From BPIH01 sp042408925 (lineage in GTDB: Bacteria > Chloroflexota > Limnocylindria > Limnocylindrales > CSP1-4), in assembly GCA_042408925.1 (NCBI GenBank), contig JBHOQO010000041.1:1-39280 (forward strand): a stretch of DNA of 39,280 nucleotides, given 5' to 3'. The position numbers were made by a program, and so were the translations under genes. Of the stretch, positions 25,280 to 33,465 are shown one piece after another (position 1 is the stretch's first letter; each line of letters starts with the position of its first letter). Under the pieces are notes generated by a model that ran no database searches, was not told the DNA's origin, and worked only from the letters and a program-made list of their open reading frames with translations.

Positions 25280-26329
25280 GTGTTCGCGACGCTCGCCGGC
25301 GGCCTCCCGGACCCCGGGATCGGTTCGCCACCGGGTGCCGAGGGGGCCGGCGAGGCGCTCCGGCGGGTCGTCGAAGACCAGCGCGCGCTCGGGCTCGAGC
25401 CGGTCTCCGACGGGCTCCTCGACGAGCCGGCCGGCGCCGTCGTCCGGACGGCCCTCGCCCTCGGCGCGCGGTTGGCGGGGACCAGGAGCGGTCGAGCGGG
25501 GGAGCGATCGGCGTCGGCTCGCCTCGGCTTCGACGGCCCGCCCGTCCTCGACCCCGCGGCGATCGTCGAGCCCTGGCGAGCCACCGCTCGGCTCGCCGCC
25601 CCGGCGGCGGCGAAGGCGATCGTCGGCGGCCCGTACAGCATCGCCGCCCTCGCGACCGACGACCCGCGGGAGCGGAACCGGCTCGCTCAGGCCGTCGCCG
25701 AGACGCTGAACGTCGCGCTCCGGGCCCTCGAGGCGGCCAGCTGCCCGCTTGTCCAGATCGAGGAGCCTGCGGCGACGGCGATCGGGACGGCGACGACAGA
25801 GCGCCGCGCCTTCGGCGAGGCGGCGAACCGGCTCCTCGGAGGGTTGAGCCGGCTCCACCCGTCCCTCGCCGTCGTCGGCGGGAACGCCGACGCGGCGGGA
25901 CCGGCGACCTTCTTCGGCCCGCCGTTCCGGAGCTATCTGTTCGACCTCATCGCCGGCCCCGACAACTGGCGCCTCGTCGCCGAGGCGCCGGGCGACCGGG
26001 GGATCGTCTGCGGGGTCGTGCCGGTCGGGCCGTCGCTCGACGTCGTGAGCGTCGAGGTCCTCGTCTACGCGGCCCACTACGCGGCCTCGACGAACGGTCG
26101 CGGCCTCGCCCGGGTCGGCCTCGCCACGGCCGGGAGCCTCGCCGGGGTCCCGTACGATGAGGCCCTGGCCCGGATGCGGTTCCTGGCGGAGGGGGCCGAG
26201 GCCGCGGCGGCGGCCGTCGACCCCGCGGCGCGACGGCGCCTCGATCGGCGGAGCTGGGATCTCCGGGCCGGCGGCCGCCCCATCCCGATCCGGCCGGCGC
26301 GCCGGGGTCGGGAGCCGGGCCCGGAATGA
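25280..26329 (+). CDS. MetE-like (UROD/MetE fold) protein with degenerate zinc site
   Basis: A protein of 349 residues related to the C-terminal half of cobalamin-independent methionine synthase. The start FATLAGGLPDPGIG and QRALGLEPVSDGLL match the N-terminal strand and the GLD-like element of the barrel; APAAAKAIVGGPYSIAAL and SCPLVQIEEPA match the later conserved strands. Homologues that make methionine bind zinc through an HxC pair, a Glu and a Cys near the end (PDCG). Here the HxC position reads VVGGNADAAG and the last region VGLATAGSLAGVPYDEAL, so the thiolates are absent. Methionine synthesis is unlikely; another methyl or one-carbon reaction is possible. GTG 25280 is chosen, 17 bp after the rhomboid stop. 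Overlaps the next gene as ATGA. Confidence 0.7.
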   Translation: MFATLAGGLPDPGIGSPPGAEGAGEALRRVVEDQRALGLEPVSDGLLDEPAGAVVRTALALGARLAGTRSGRAGERSASARLGFDGPPVLDPAAIVEPWRATARLAAPAAAKAIVGGPYSIAALATDDPRERNRLAQAVAETLNVALRALEAASCPLVQIEEPAATAIGTATTERRAFGEAANRLLGGLSRLHPSLAVVGGNADAAGPATFFGPPFRSYLFDLIAGPDNWRLVAEAPGDRGIVCGVVPVGPSLDVVSVEVLVYAAHYAASTNGRGLARVGLATAGSLAGVPYDEALARMRFLAEGAEAAAAAVDPAARRRLDRRSWDLRAGGRPIPIRPARRGREPGPE

Positions 26330-26877
26330 GCGGCTCGGCGGGCGGGACGGCCGGTCAGGAACGTCCCGGGGCCGGAGGCGTCGGCGCGGCCCCCTCGGAG
26401 GGTTCGGTTCGCGCCCGGGGCCCGTGGGCCCTCGCCTTCCGGGGCTTCTACCGGCTCGTCCGACTCCTCGACCGGCCGATCCGGGCCTGGTGGCGGCGCG
26501 TCGGGCTCGCCGACACCGTCGAGCTCGTCGTTCCGGGCCGGCGGAGCGGGCGACCCCGGTCGGTCCTCGTCGGGCTCCTCGTCGTCGACGGTCGGGCGTA
26601 CGTCGGGCATCCGAGCGGCGACGCCGGGTGGACACGGAACCTTCGGGCCGGCGGGCGGGCAGTCCTCGTCGACCGGCGCGGCAAGCGGACGGTGGTCCGG
26701 GCGACGGTCCTCGAGCCGGGGCCGGAGCGGACGGCGGCGATCGAGGCGACCTGGCGGCAGCACCCGCTCCCGGCTCGACCGCTCTATCGGGCTGCCCGCT
26801 CGCATATCCTTCGGTGGGGCGTCTACTTCCGCCTCGACCGCGCCGCCGATGGGGAGGCGTCGCCGCCCGCGCCGTGA
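26326..26877 (+). CDS. DUF385/deazaflavin-dependent nitroreductase-family protein
   Basis: A 183-residue protein. A 30-residue Gly/Ala-rich head precedes the split beta-barrel: VELVVPGRRSGRPRSVLVGLLVVDGRAYVGHPSGDAGWTRNLRAGGRAVL. The GRRSGRPRS and W-RNLRAGG motifs are the family hallmarks of DUF385 proteins such as Ddn, which use coenzyme F420, though some members bind FMN, heme or fatty acids. The C-terminal helix has LPARPLYRAARSH. The start ATG overlaps the MetE-like stop (ATGA), so it is translationally coupled to it. Substrate and cofactor are not determined; F420 use would fit Chloroflexota or actinobacteria. The family call is good. Confidence 0.8.
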   Translation: MSGSAGGTAGQERPGAGGVGAAPSEGSVRARGPWALAFRGFYRLVRLLDRPIRAWWRRVGLADTVELVVPGRRSGRPRSVLVGLLVVDGRAYVGHPSGDAGWTRNLRAGGRAVLVDRRGKRTVVRATVLEPGPERTAAIEATWRQHPLPARPLYRAARSHILRWGVYFRLDRAADGEASPPAP

Positions 26878-26977
26878 TTCGACCGCCGTTCCACCCCGCG
26901 ATCGACGACCGCGCGGCCCGGGACCCTTCCGGTCCGACCGTACGCCGGTGAACCGTCCACCGAACGAGGAGCCAGTC

Positions 26978-28102
26978 ATGGAGTCCCCGATGGAACGATC
27001 GCGCCAGCTCGCCGAGCTCGTCGGCTTCTCGGCCGGCGACGACCTGGTCCTCAGCGTCTACTTGAACCTCACCCCCGACCGCCAGATCGGCCGGACCTAT
27101 GCCCTGGCCTTCGAGGACCTCGTGCGAGCGCTGGGCGAGGGCCTCGACCCGGCGGCCCGGGCGGCCCTCGACCGCGAGGCGGCCCGCGTGCGGGCTCTCC
27201 TCGACGAGGGACCCCGGGGCCGCGGTCTCGCGGTCTTCAGCTCGACGCCGCGCGACTTCTGGCAGGTCTGGCCGTTGCCGGTCGTCGTGGCCGAGGGCTG
27301 CTATCTCGGGCGGCGCCCGTACCTCCGACCGCTCCTCGACGTCCTCGACGAGTACGAGCGCTATGCGGTCGCCCTCGTCGACAAGGAGAAGGCCCGTCTC
27401 TTCCTCGTCGAGCTCGGCGAGATCGAGGAGCAGGAGCAGGTCGACGACCTCGTCCCGGGCAAGCACGACCAGGGCGGCTGGTCCCAGGCCAACTACCAGC
27501 GCCACCACGAAGCCCACGTCTACTGGCATCTCAAGCGCGTCGCCGACGCGCTCGTCCATCTCGACCGCCGGCGCCCCTTCGCTCGCCTCGTCCTCGCCGG
27601 GCCGGAGGAGGCGACTGCCGAGCTCGAACGGATCCTGCCCCGGCACCTCCGGGCCAAGCTCGTCCGCCGGATCCCGGCCGAGACGTTCGCGCCGGCCGAG
27701 GAGATCCTCCGCCGGACCCTCGAGATCGAGCGCGACGTCGAGCGGGCGGCCGAGGAGCGCCTCGTCGCCGAGGTCCTCGAGACGGCGGCGGCCGGCGGCC
27801 TCGCGACGTACGGGCTCGCCCCGACCCTCGAGGCGGTCTGGCTCGGCCGCGTCCACCTCCTCCTCGTCGCCGACGGGCTCCGCTCGCCGGGGAGCGAGTG
27901 CACGTCGTGCGGTCGGCTGGGGGCCGACGTCCCGGCGGCCTGCCCGGCCTGCGGTGGCTCGGTCCGCCGCCTCGACGACGTCGTCGAGCGGGCGATGGAG
28001 CGGGCCCTCGACGAGGGCGGCCGGGTCGAGGTCGTTCACGACGAACCGGGCGCGCGGCTCCGCGGGACGGCGGAGGGGATCGGTGCCGTCCTGCGGTACT
28101 GA
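26978..28102 (+). CDS. baeRF-type (bacterial eRF1-like) protein with zinc ribbon
   Basis: A 374-residue protein of the bacterial archaeo-eukaryotic release factor family. The N-terminal domain begins DDLVLSVYLNLTPDR; the middle has ERYAVALVDKEKARLFLVELGEI, then a GGWSQANYQRHHEAHVYWHL segment (residues 166-185) with Gly-Gly and Gln placed like the GGQ loop region, and FARLVLAGPEEATAELERILP for the last eRF1 domain. A four-cysteine zinc ribbon (Cys308, 311, 322, 325) lies near the end. Relatives act on ribosomes, in rescue or hibernation-like roles, but no activity is known for this protein. ATG 26978 follows GAGGAG (26965-26970); GTG 26948 is an alternative. Confidence 0.8.
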   Translation: MESPMERSRQLAELVGFSAGDDLVLSVYLNLTPDRQIGRTYALAFEDLVRALGEGLDPAARAALDREAARVRALLDEGPRGRGLAVFSSTPRDFWQVWPLPVVVAEGCYLGRRPYLRPLLDVLDEYERYAVALVDKEKARLFLVELGEIEEQEQVDDLVPGKHDQGGWSQANYQRHHEAHVYWHLKRVADALVHLDRRRPFARLVLAGPEEATAELERILPRHLRAKLVRRIPAETFAPAEEILRRTLEIERDVERAAEERLVAEVLETAAAGGLATYGLAPTLEAVWLGRVHLLLVADGLRSPGSECTSCGRLGADVPAACPACGGSVRRLDDVVERAMERALDEGGRVEVVHDEPGARLRGTAEGIGAVLRY

Positions 28103-28196
28103 TCGACGCGGCGGCGGGCCGCCGGGCAGGATGGACGACGACGGGACGGCAGGCGGCCCGGACGGGCCGGCCGTCGAAGCGACGAGGTGGTGACAG

Positions 28197-29459
28197 GTGA
28201 GTACGCGGTTCTGGCACGGGTTCGCCGACATGCACGTCGTGCGCGACGCGGAGCTCGTTTTCCGGGCGGGGGACGGGGTCTGGGTCGAGGACGTTGAGGG
28301 GCGGAGATATCTCGATGCGACCGCCGCCCTCTGGTACTGCAACGTCGGCTACGGGCGCCGGGAGATCGCCGAGGCCGTTCACGACCAGCTCCTCCGCCTG
28401 GCCGCGTATTCCTCGTTCGGACCGTACACGACCGAGCCGACGGTCCGGCTCGCCGAGCGCCTGGCGGCCCTCGCCCCGATCCCCGACGCCGTCGTCTTCC
28501 TCGCCTCCGGCGGCTCCGACGCCGTCGACTCGGCGGCGAAGCTCGTCCGCCGCTACTGGGACGTCATGGGTCGGCCGGAGAAGCGGATCATCGTCTCCCG
28601 GGAGCACGGCTACCACGGGATGCACGCCTGGGGCACGGCCCTCGCCGGGATCCCGGCGAACAAGGCCGGCTACGGCGGCGAGATCATCGAGGAGGTCGTC
28701 CACGTCGGCGCCGGCGACACCGAGACCCTCGGGGCCCTCTTCGAGCGACGGGCCGGCGAGATCGCCGCCTTCATCGGCGAGCCGGTCATCGGCGCCGGCG
28801 GGGTCATTCCGCCCGAGCCGGGCTACTGGCCGGAGGTCGCCCGCCTTTGCCGCGAGCACGACGTCCTCCTCGTCGCCGACGAGGTCATCACCGGCTTCGG
28901 GCGCCTCGGGAGGTGGTGGGGGAGCGAGCGGTACGGGATCGAGCCCGACATCGTCACCTTTGCCAAAGGAGTGACCTCCGGCTACCTGCCCCTCGGCGGG
29001 CTCCTCGTCGGGCGACGGGTGGCCGAGCCGTTCTGGTGGGAGCCGGTCCCCGGGGCCGTCTGGCGGCACGGCTACACGTACAGCGGGCACGCGACGGCCT
29101 GCGCCGCGGCCCTCGCGAACCTCGACCTCCTCGAGGGCGAGGGGCTCGTCGAGCGCGTCGCCCGGCTCGAGTCCCACCTCGCGGCGGCGGCCGGCTCGCT
29201 CGCCGGGGCGCCGCTCGTCGGCGAGGTGCGCTCGGTCGGCCTCATGGCCGCCGTCGAGCTCGAGCGCTCGGTCCTCACCGCCGACCCGGGGGCGGTCGAG
29301 CGGGTCGTCGCGGCGATGCGGGGCCGGGGTGTCCTGAGCCGCTCGATCGGCGGGCGGGCGGTCCAGATCTCGCCGGCCTTCGTGATCGAGCCGTCGGAGA
29401 TCGACCGGATCGTCGAGGCGATCGGCGGCGCCCTCGAGGAGGTTTCGCGGTCGCTCTGA
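28197..29459 (+). CDS. Class III PLP-dependent aminotransferase (omega-amino acid type)
   Basis: A 420-residue fold-type I aminotransferase. PLP contacts are Asp228 in LLVADEVITGFGR and the Schiff-base Lys257 in DIVTFAKGVTSGYLPLGG; SGGSDAVDSAAKLVRRYW holds the phosphate-binding turn. HGYHGMHAWGTALAG and YTYSGHATACAAALANLDLL are typical of the omega-amino-acid:pyruvate and putrescine/diamine transaminase group. Substrate is likely a terminal amine or beta-amino acid with pyruvate as acceptor. GTG 28197 follows GAGGTGG. It lies 94 bp after the baeRF gene and 228 bp before the cox cluster, so the two may be unrelated. Confidence 0.9.
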   Translation: MSTRFWHGFADMHVVRDAELVFRAGDGVWVEDVEGRRYLDATAALWYCNVGYGRREIAEAVHDQLLRLAAYSSFGPYTTEPTVRLAERLAALAPIPDAVVFLASGGSDAVDSAAKLVRRYWDVMGRPEKRIIVSREHGYHGMHAWGTALAGIPANKAGYGGEIIEEVVHVGAGDTETLGALFERRAGEIAAFIGEPVIGAGGVIPPEPGYWPEVARLCREHDVLLVADEVITGFGRLGRWWGSERYGIEPDIVTFAKGVTSGYLPLGGLLVGRRVAEPFWWEPVPGAVWRHGYTYSGHATACAAALANLDLLEGEGLVERVARLESHLAAAAGSLAGAPLVGEVRSVGLMAAVELERSVLTADPGAVERVVAAMRGRGVLSRSIGGRAVQISPAFVIEPSEIDRIVEAIGGALEEVSRSL

Positions 29460-29550
29460 GGAGATCGCGGTCGTCCGCGCCTCGACGACCGCCGGCGCGA
29501 GCCGCCCGCCGAGCTCCGACTCGCGCGTCCCGGCGGGTGCAACCACAACC

Positions 29551-29579
29551 TTGAATCTCGTCGGCGGGCGTGCCACTAT
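29551..29579 (+). promoter_or_regulatory. Putative sigma-70-type promoter of the cox cluster
   Basis: TTGAAT (29551-29556) and CACTAT (29574-29579) are separated by exactly 17 bp. Transcription from about 29587 gives a leader of roughly 100 nt before the AAGGAGG ribosome binding site of coxS. Confidence 0.5.
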
Positions 29580-29687
29580 GAGGGCTCTTCCGCCGACGAG
29601 GAGGAGCGTCGGCGATCGATGCGATCCCGCCCGAGGGGGCGAGATCCGCGGCCTCTTCGAGGGGTGCCGAGGAAGGAGGTTCTGCCC

Positions 29688-30173
29688 GTGGTTCAGCGCA
29701 TCGCCCTCACCGTGAACGGCGTCGCCCACGAGGTCGACGTCGAGCCGAGACGCCTCCTCGTCCAGGTCCTCCGCGAGGACCTGGGCCTCACCGGGACCCA
29801 CATCGGTTGCGACACGGCGCAGTGCGGGGCCTGCACCGTCGTCGTCGACGGCGCGGCCGTGAAGTCGTGCACGGTCCTCGCCGTGGCCGCCGACGGGGCC
29901 TCGATCACGACGATCGAGGGCCTCGCCTCGGACGGGGAGCTCCACCCGCTCCAGGCGGCCTTCCGGGACAACCACGGCCTCCAGTGCGGCTTCTGCACGC
30001 CGGGGATGATCATGACCGCCGTCGACTTCCTGAACCGGAACCCGAGCCCCACCGAGGCCGAGATCCGGCAGGCGATCGAAGGCAACGTCTGTCGCTGCAC
30101 CGGCTACCAGAACATCGTCGCCGCCATCGCCGACGCCGCGGCGCGGATGCGCTCGGCCGGCGGGACGGCATAG
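29688..30173 (+). CDS. coxS: Molybdenum hydroxylase small [2Fe-2S] subunit (CoxS-like)
   Basis: A 161-residue iron-sulfur subunit of a xanthine-oxidase-family enzyme. The plant-type cluster uses Cys41, 46, 49 and 61 (GCDTAQCGACTVVVDG, VKSC). The second cluster uses Cys100, 103, 135 and 137 (QCGFCTPGM, NVCRCTGYQ). It passes electrons from the molybdenum centre in CoxL to the FAD in CoxM. GTG 29688 is the start, after GAAGGAGG. It is the first gene of the cluster in order S-L-M, which is the form II order; classical form I operons run M-S-L. The subunit identity is certain, the substrate of the complex is not. Confidence 0.95.
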   Translation: MVQRIALTVNGVAHEVDVEPRRLLVQVLREDLGLTGTHIGCDTAQCGACTVVVDGAAVKSCTVLAVAADGASITTIEGLASDGELHPLQAAFRDNHGLQCGFCTPGMIMTAVDFLNRNPSPTEAEIRQAIEGNVCRCTGYQNIVAAIADAAARMRSAGGTA

Positions 30174-30183
30174 GAGGGGAGCC

Positions 30184-32595
30184 ATGGCCACGACGCTCGT
30201 CGGCGCCCGGGTCACCCGCCGGGAGGATGCCCGCTTCATCACCGGCAAGGGGCGCTACCTCGACGACATCCAGCTCCCGGGGATGGCCTACCTGGCGATC
30301 CTCCGGAGCCCGTACGCCCACGCCAACATCCGCTCCATCGACACGAGCCGGGCGAAGACGATGCCCGGCGTCCTCGCCGTCATCACCGGCGCCGACATCC
30401 CGTACAACCCCCTCCCGATGGCCTGGCCGGCCGGCGGGGCATCGGGCCTCCAGAACAACGTGAACACGCCGCGGGTCCTCGCCACCGACAGCGTGAAGTG
30501 GACCGGCGAGGGCGTCGCGGCGGTCGTCGCCGAGACGGCGGCCCAGGCCTACGACGCCCTCGAGGCGATCGAGGTCGATTGGGAGCCGCTCCCGGCCGTC
30601 GTCGACGCCGAGAAGGCGACCCAGCCGGGTGCGCCCCAGCTCCACGAGAACGCCCCGAACAACATCGTCTTCGACTGGACGGTCGGCGACAAGGCCGGGA
30701 CCGACAAGGCCTTCGCCGAGGCCGAGGTCGTCGTCCGCCAGCGGCTCGTCAACCAGCGGCTCATCCCGAACCCGATGGAGCCGCGGGGCGACATCGGCTG
30801 GTACAACCCGGGCACCGACGAGTACACCATCTGGTTCACGAGCCAGACGCCGCACATCCAGCGCCTCCTCTTGGCGGCCTTCGTCATGGGGATCCCGGAG
30901 CACAAGATCCGCTGCATCAGCCCGGATATCGGCGGCGCCTTCGGCAGCAAGATCTTCCTCTACGCCGACTATCCGCTCGTCCTCTTCGCCAGCAAGCTCA
31001 TCGGCGGGCGCCCGGTGAAGTGGGTCGAGACCCGGCGCGAGAACTACCAGGCCACGATCCACGGCCGCGACCACATCACGTACCTCGAGGTCGCCGCGAA
31101 GCGGACCGGTGAGGTGACCGGGCTCCGGGTCAAGACGTACGCCAACCTCGGCGGTCGCCTCTCGACGATCGGGCCCGGGATCCCGACGACCCTCTACGGG
31201 CGGGTCCTCGCCGGCCAGTACAAGATCCCGAACGTCTTCTGCGAGGTCATCGGGGTCTACACGAACACCGTCTTCGTCGACGCCTACCGGGGCGCCGGTC
31301 GGCCCGAGGCGACGTACGTCATCGAGCGGGCGATGGACCTCCTTGCCGACGAGCTCGGGATGGATCCGGCGGAGGTCCGCCGCCGAAACTTCCTCCCGCC
31401 CGACGCCTTCCCGTACGACAACCCGAGCGGCCTGACGACCGCCGTGAACGGGGAGAAGATCTACATCGATTCGGGGAACTACGAGCCGGCCCTCGACAAG
31501 GCCCTCGCCCTCGCCGGCTACGCCGACATCGGCAGGGCGAAGGAGGAGGCCCGCAAGCGCGGCAAGTTCCTCGGGGTCGGCCTCTCCTCGTACATCGAGG
31601 TCTGCGGCGTCGCCCCCTCGCGCTGGATCGGGGCCGTCGGCGAGGGCTGGGGCGCCGCCATGTGGGAGTCGGCGAACATCCGGGTCCACCTGACCGGCAA
31701 GGTCGTCGTCACCATGGGGACCCAGCCCCAGGGCCAGGGCCACGAGACGACCTTCGCCCAGATCGTCGCCGACGAGCTCGGGGTGCCGATCGAGGACGTC
31801 GTCGTCCAGCACTCCGACACCCTCGGCACGCCCTTCGGCTACGGCTCGTACGGGAGCCGGACGGCTTCCGTCGGCGGCGGGGCGGCCATCGCCGCGGCCC
31901 GGAAGATCAAGGAGAAGGCCCGCCGCTATGCCGCCCATCTCTTGGAGGCCGCCGTCGACGACATCGAGATCGTCGGCAACGAGTACCGGGTCAAGGGCTC
32001 GCCCGACAAGAAGAAGACCCTCGCCGAGATCGCCTTCGCCCTCGACCTCGGCTTCGACCGGCCGCCGGACATGGAGCCGTACCTCGACGAGACGGCCTAC
32101 TACGACACCCCGAACTGCACCTGGCCCTTCGGGACCCACGTCGCCATCGTCGAGATCGACGAGGAGACGGGCCAGGTCGACCTCGTCCGCTACGTCGCCG
32201 TCGACGACGTCGGGAACAAGATCAACCCGATGATCGTCGAGGGCCAGCTCCACGGCGGGATCGCCCAGGGGGTCGGCCAGGCCCTCTGGGAGGGCGCGGT
32301 CTACAGCGAGGACGGCCAGCTCCTGACCGGCTCGATGCTCGACTACGCCCTGCCGCGGGCCTCGCGGCTGCCCCGCTTCGAGCTCGACGAGACGGTCACC
32401 CCCTCGCCGGTGAACCCGCTCGGCGTCAAGGGGGTCGGGGAGGCCGGCACGATCGCGAGCACGGCGGCCGTCGCCAACGCCGTCGTCGACGCGCTCAGCC
32501 CGCTCGGGATCCGACACCTCGACATGCCCTTCACCCCGGCCCGGGTGTGGCGGGCGATCCAGGACGCGAAGGCCGCGAAGGGAGGCCAGGCATGA
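30184..32595 (+). CDS. coxL: Molybdenum hydroxylase large subunit, form II CoxL type
   Basis: An 803-residue Mo-MCD-binding subunit. The active-site loop is AYRGAGR (residues 367-373), the form II CO-dehydrogenase signature; form I enzymes that clearly oxidise CO have AYxCSFR with the copper-binding Cys. The catalytic Glu is Glu753 in VKGVGEAGT, and GGAFGSK (251-257) and MGTQPQGQGHETTFAQ are cofactor loops. Form II enzymes may oxidise CO only poorly or act on other small substrates such as aldehydes or heterocycles, so CO as substrate is unproven. ATG 30184 follows GAGGGGAGCC, ten bases after coxS, and its stop overlaps coxM as ATGA. Expression and complex formation with CoxS and CoxM follow from context. 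Confidence 0.95.
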   Translation: MATTLVGARVTRREDARFITGKGRYLDDIQLPGMAYLAILRSPYAHANIRSIDTSRAKTMPGVLAVITGADIPYNPLPMAWPAGGASGLQNNVNTPRVLATDSVKWTGEGVAAVVAETAAQAYDALEAIEVDWEPLPAVVDAEKATQPGAPQLHENAPNNIVFDWTVGDKAGTDKAFAEAEVVVRQRLVNQRLIPNPMEPRGDIGWYNPGTDEYTIWFTSQTPHIQRLLLAAFVMGIPEHKIRCISPDIGGAFGSKIFLYADYPLVLFASKLIGGRPVKWVETRRENYQATIHGRDHITYLEVAAKRTGEVTGLRVKTYANLGGRLSTIGPGIPTTLYGRVLAGQYKIPNVFCEVIGVYTNTVFVDAYRGAGRPEATYVIERAMDLLADELGMDPAEVRRRNFLPPDAFPYDNPSGLTTAVNGEKIYIDSGNYEPALDKALALAGYADIGRAKEEARKRGKFLGVGLSSYIEVCGVAPSRWIGAVGEGWGAAMWESANIRVHLTGKVVVTMGTQPQGQGHETTFAQIVADELGVPIEDVVVQHSDTLGTPFGYGSYGSRTASVGGGAAIAAARKIKEKARRYAAHLLEAAVDDIEIVGNEYRVKGSPDKKKTLAEIAFALDLGFDRPPDMEPYLDETAYYDTPNCTWPFGTHVAIVEIDEETGQVDLVRYVAVDDVGNKINPMIVEGQLHGGIAQGVGQALWEGAVYSEDGQLLTGSMLDYALPRASRLPRFELDETVTPSPVNPLGVKGVGEAGTIASTAAVANAVVDALSPLGIRHLDMPFTPARVWRAIQDAKAAKGGQA

Positions 32596-33455
32596 TCCCG
32601 GCAGCGTTCGACTATCGCCGCGCGGCGTCCCTCGACGACGCCATCCGCCTGCTCGGCTCGACCGCCGAGGCGAAGGTCCTCGCCGGCGGCCAGAGCCTCG
32701 TCCAGCTCATGAAGCTCCGCCTCGCGCGGCCGGCCCTCGTCGTCGACATCGGGCACCTCCCGGAGCTCCGGGGCGTCCGCCGTCTCGCCGACGGGCGGAT
32801 CGCGGTCGGGGCGCTGACGACGTACCGGGAGCTCATGGAGAGCGAGGCCGGCCGCTACGGCGTCCTCGCCGACGCGCTCCCCGAGATCGCCGACCTCCAG
32901 GTCCGGAACCGGGGCACGGTCGGTGGGGCGGTCGCCCATGCCGATCCCGTCTCGGACCTGCCGGCGTGTCTGCTCGCCCTCGACGCCGAGTTCGTCGCCC
33001 GCGGGTCGGGCGGCGAGCGCCGGATCGCCGCGGCGGACTTCTTTTTGGGGCCGTTCACGACCGCCCTTGCCGCCGACGAGATCCTCACCGAGATCGTCCT
33101 CCCGGCCCTGCGTGATGACGCCGGCTCGGCGTATCGCTCGATCCGGCAGCCCGCCTCCGGCTATGCCCTGGCGGGCGTCGCGGCGGTCGTCGCCCCGACC
33201 GGCGCCGGCGGGCCGGTCGCCTTCTGCCGGGTCGCGATCACCGGCGTCGGCGACCGTCCGTACCGGGCGACGGCCGTGGAGGCGGCACTGACCGGGTCGG
33301 ACGGCTCCCCGGACGCGATCGCGGCCGCCGCGGCCCACGCCACCGACGGGGTCGCCGTCGCCTCGGACATCCACGCCGACGCCGCCTACCGGGCCCACCT
33401 TGCCGCGGTCATGACCCGGCGAGCCCTCGAAGCGGCGAAGGCTCGCAGCGCCTGA
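32592..33455 (+). CDS. coxM: Molybdenum hydroxylase FAD-binding medium subunit (CoxM-like)
   Basis: A 287-residue flavoprotein subunit. AKVLAGGQSLVQLMKLRLARP carries the FAD-diphosphate loop (AGGQS), and VRNRGTVGGAVAHADPVSDLP holds the second conserved motif around GTVGG and ADP, both typical of CO dehydrogenase M subunits. The C-terminal domain has YRSIRQPASGYALAGVAAVV and CRVAITGVGDRPYRATAVEAALTG. It receives electrons from the small subunit and hands them to the acceptor or respiratory chain. ATG 32592 overlaps the coxL stop. It is followed after 10 bp by the MoeA-like gene, all in one operon. Confidence 0.94.
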   Translation: MIPAAFDYRRAASLDDAIRLLGSTAEAKVLAGGQSLVQLMKLRLARPALVVDIGHLPELRGVRRLADGRIAVGALTTYRELMESEAGRYGVLADALPEIADLQVRNRGTVGGAVAHADPVSDLPACLLALDAEFVARGSGGERRIAAADFFLGPFTTALAADEILTEIVLPALRDDAGSAYRSIRQPASGYALAGVAAVVAPTGAGGPVAFCRVAITGVGDRPYRATAVEAALTGSDGSPDAIAAAAAHATDGVAVASDIHADAAYRAHLAAVMTRRALEAAKARSA

Positions 33456-33465
33456 TCCGTCGCGG

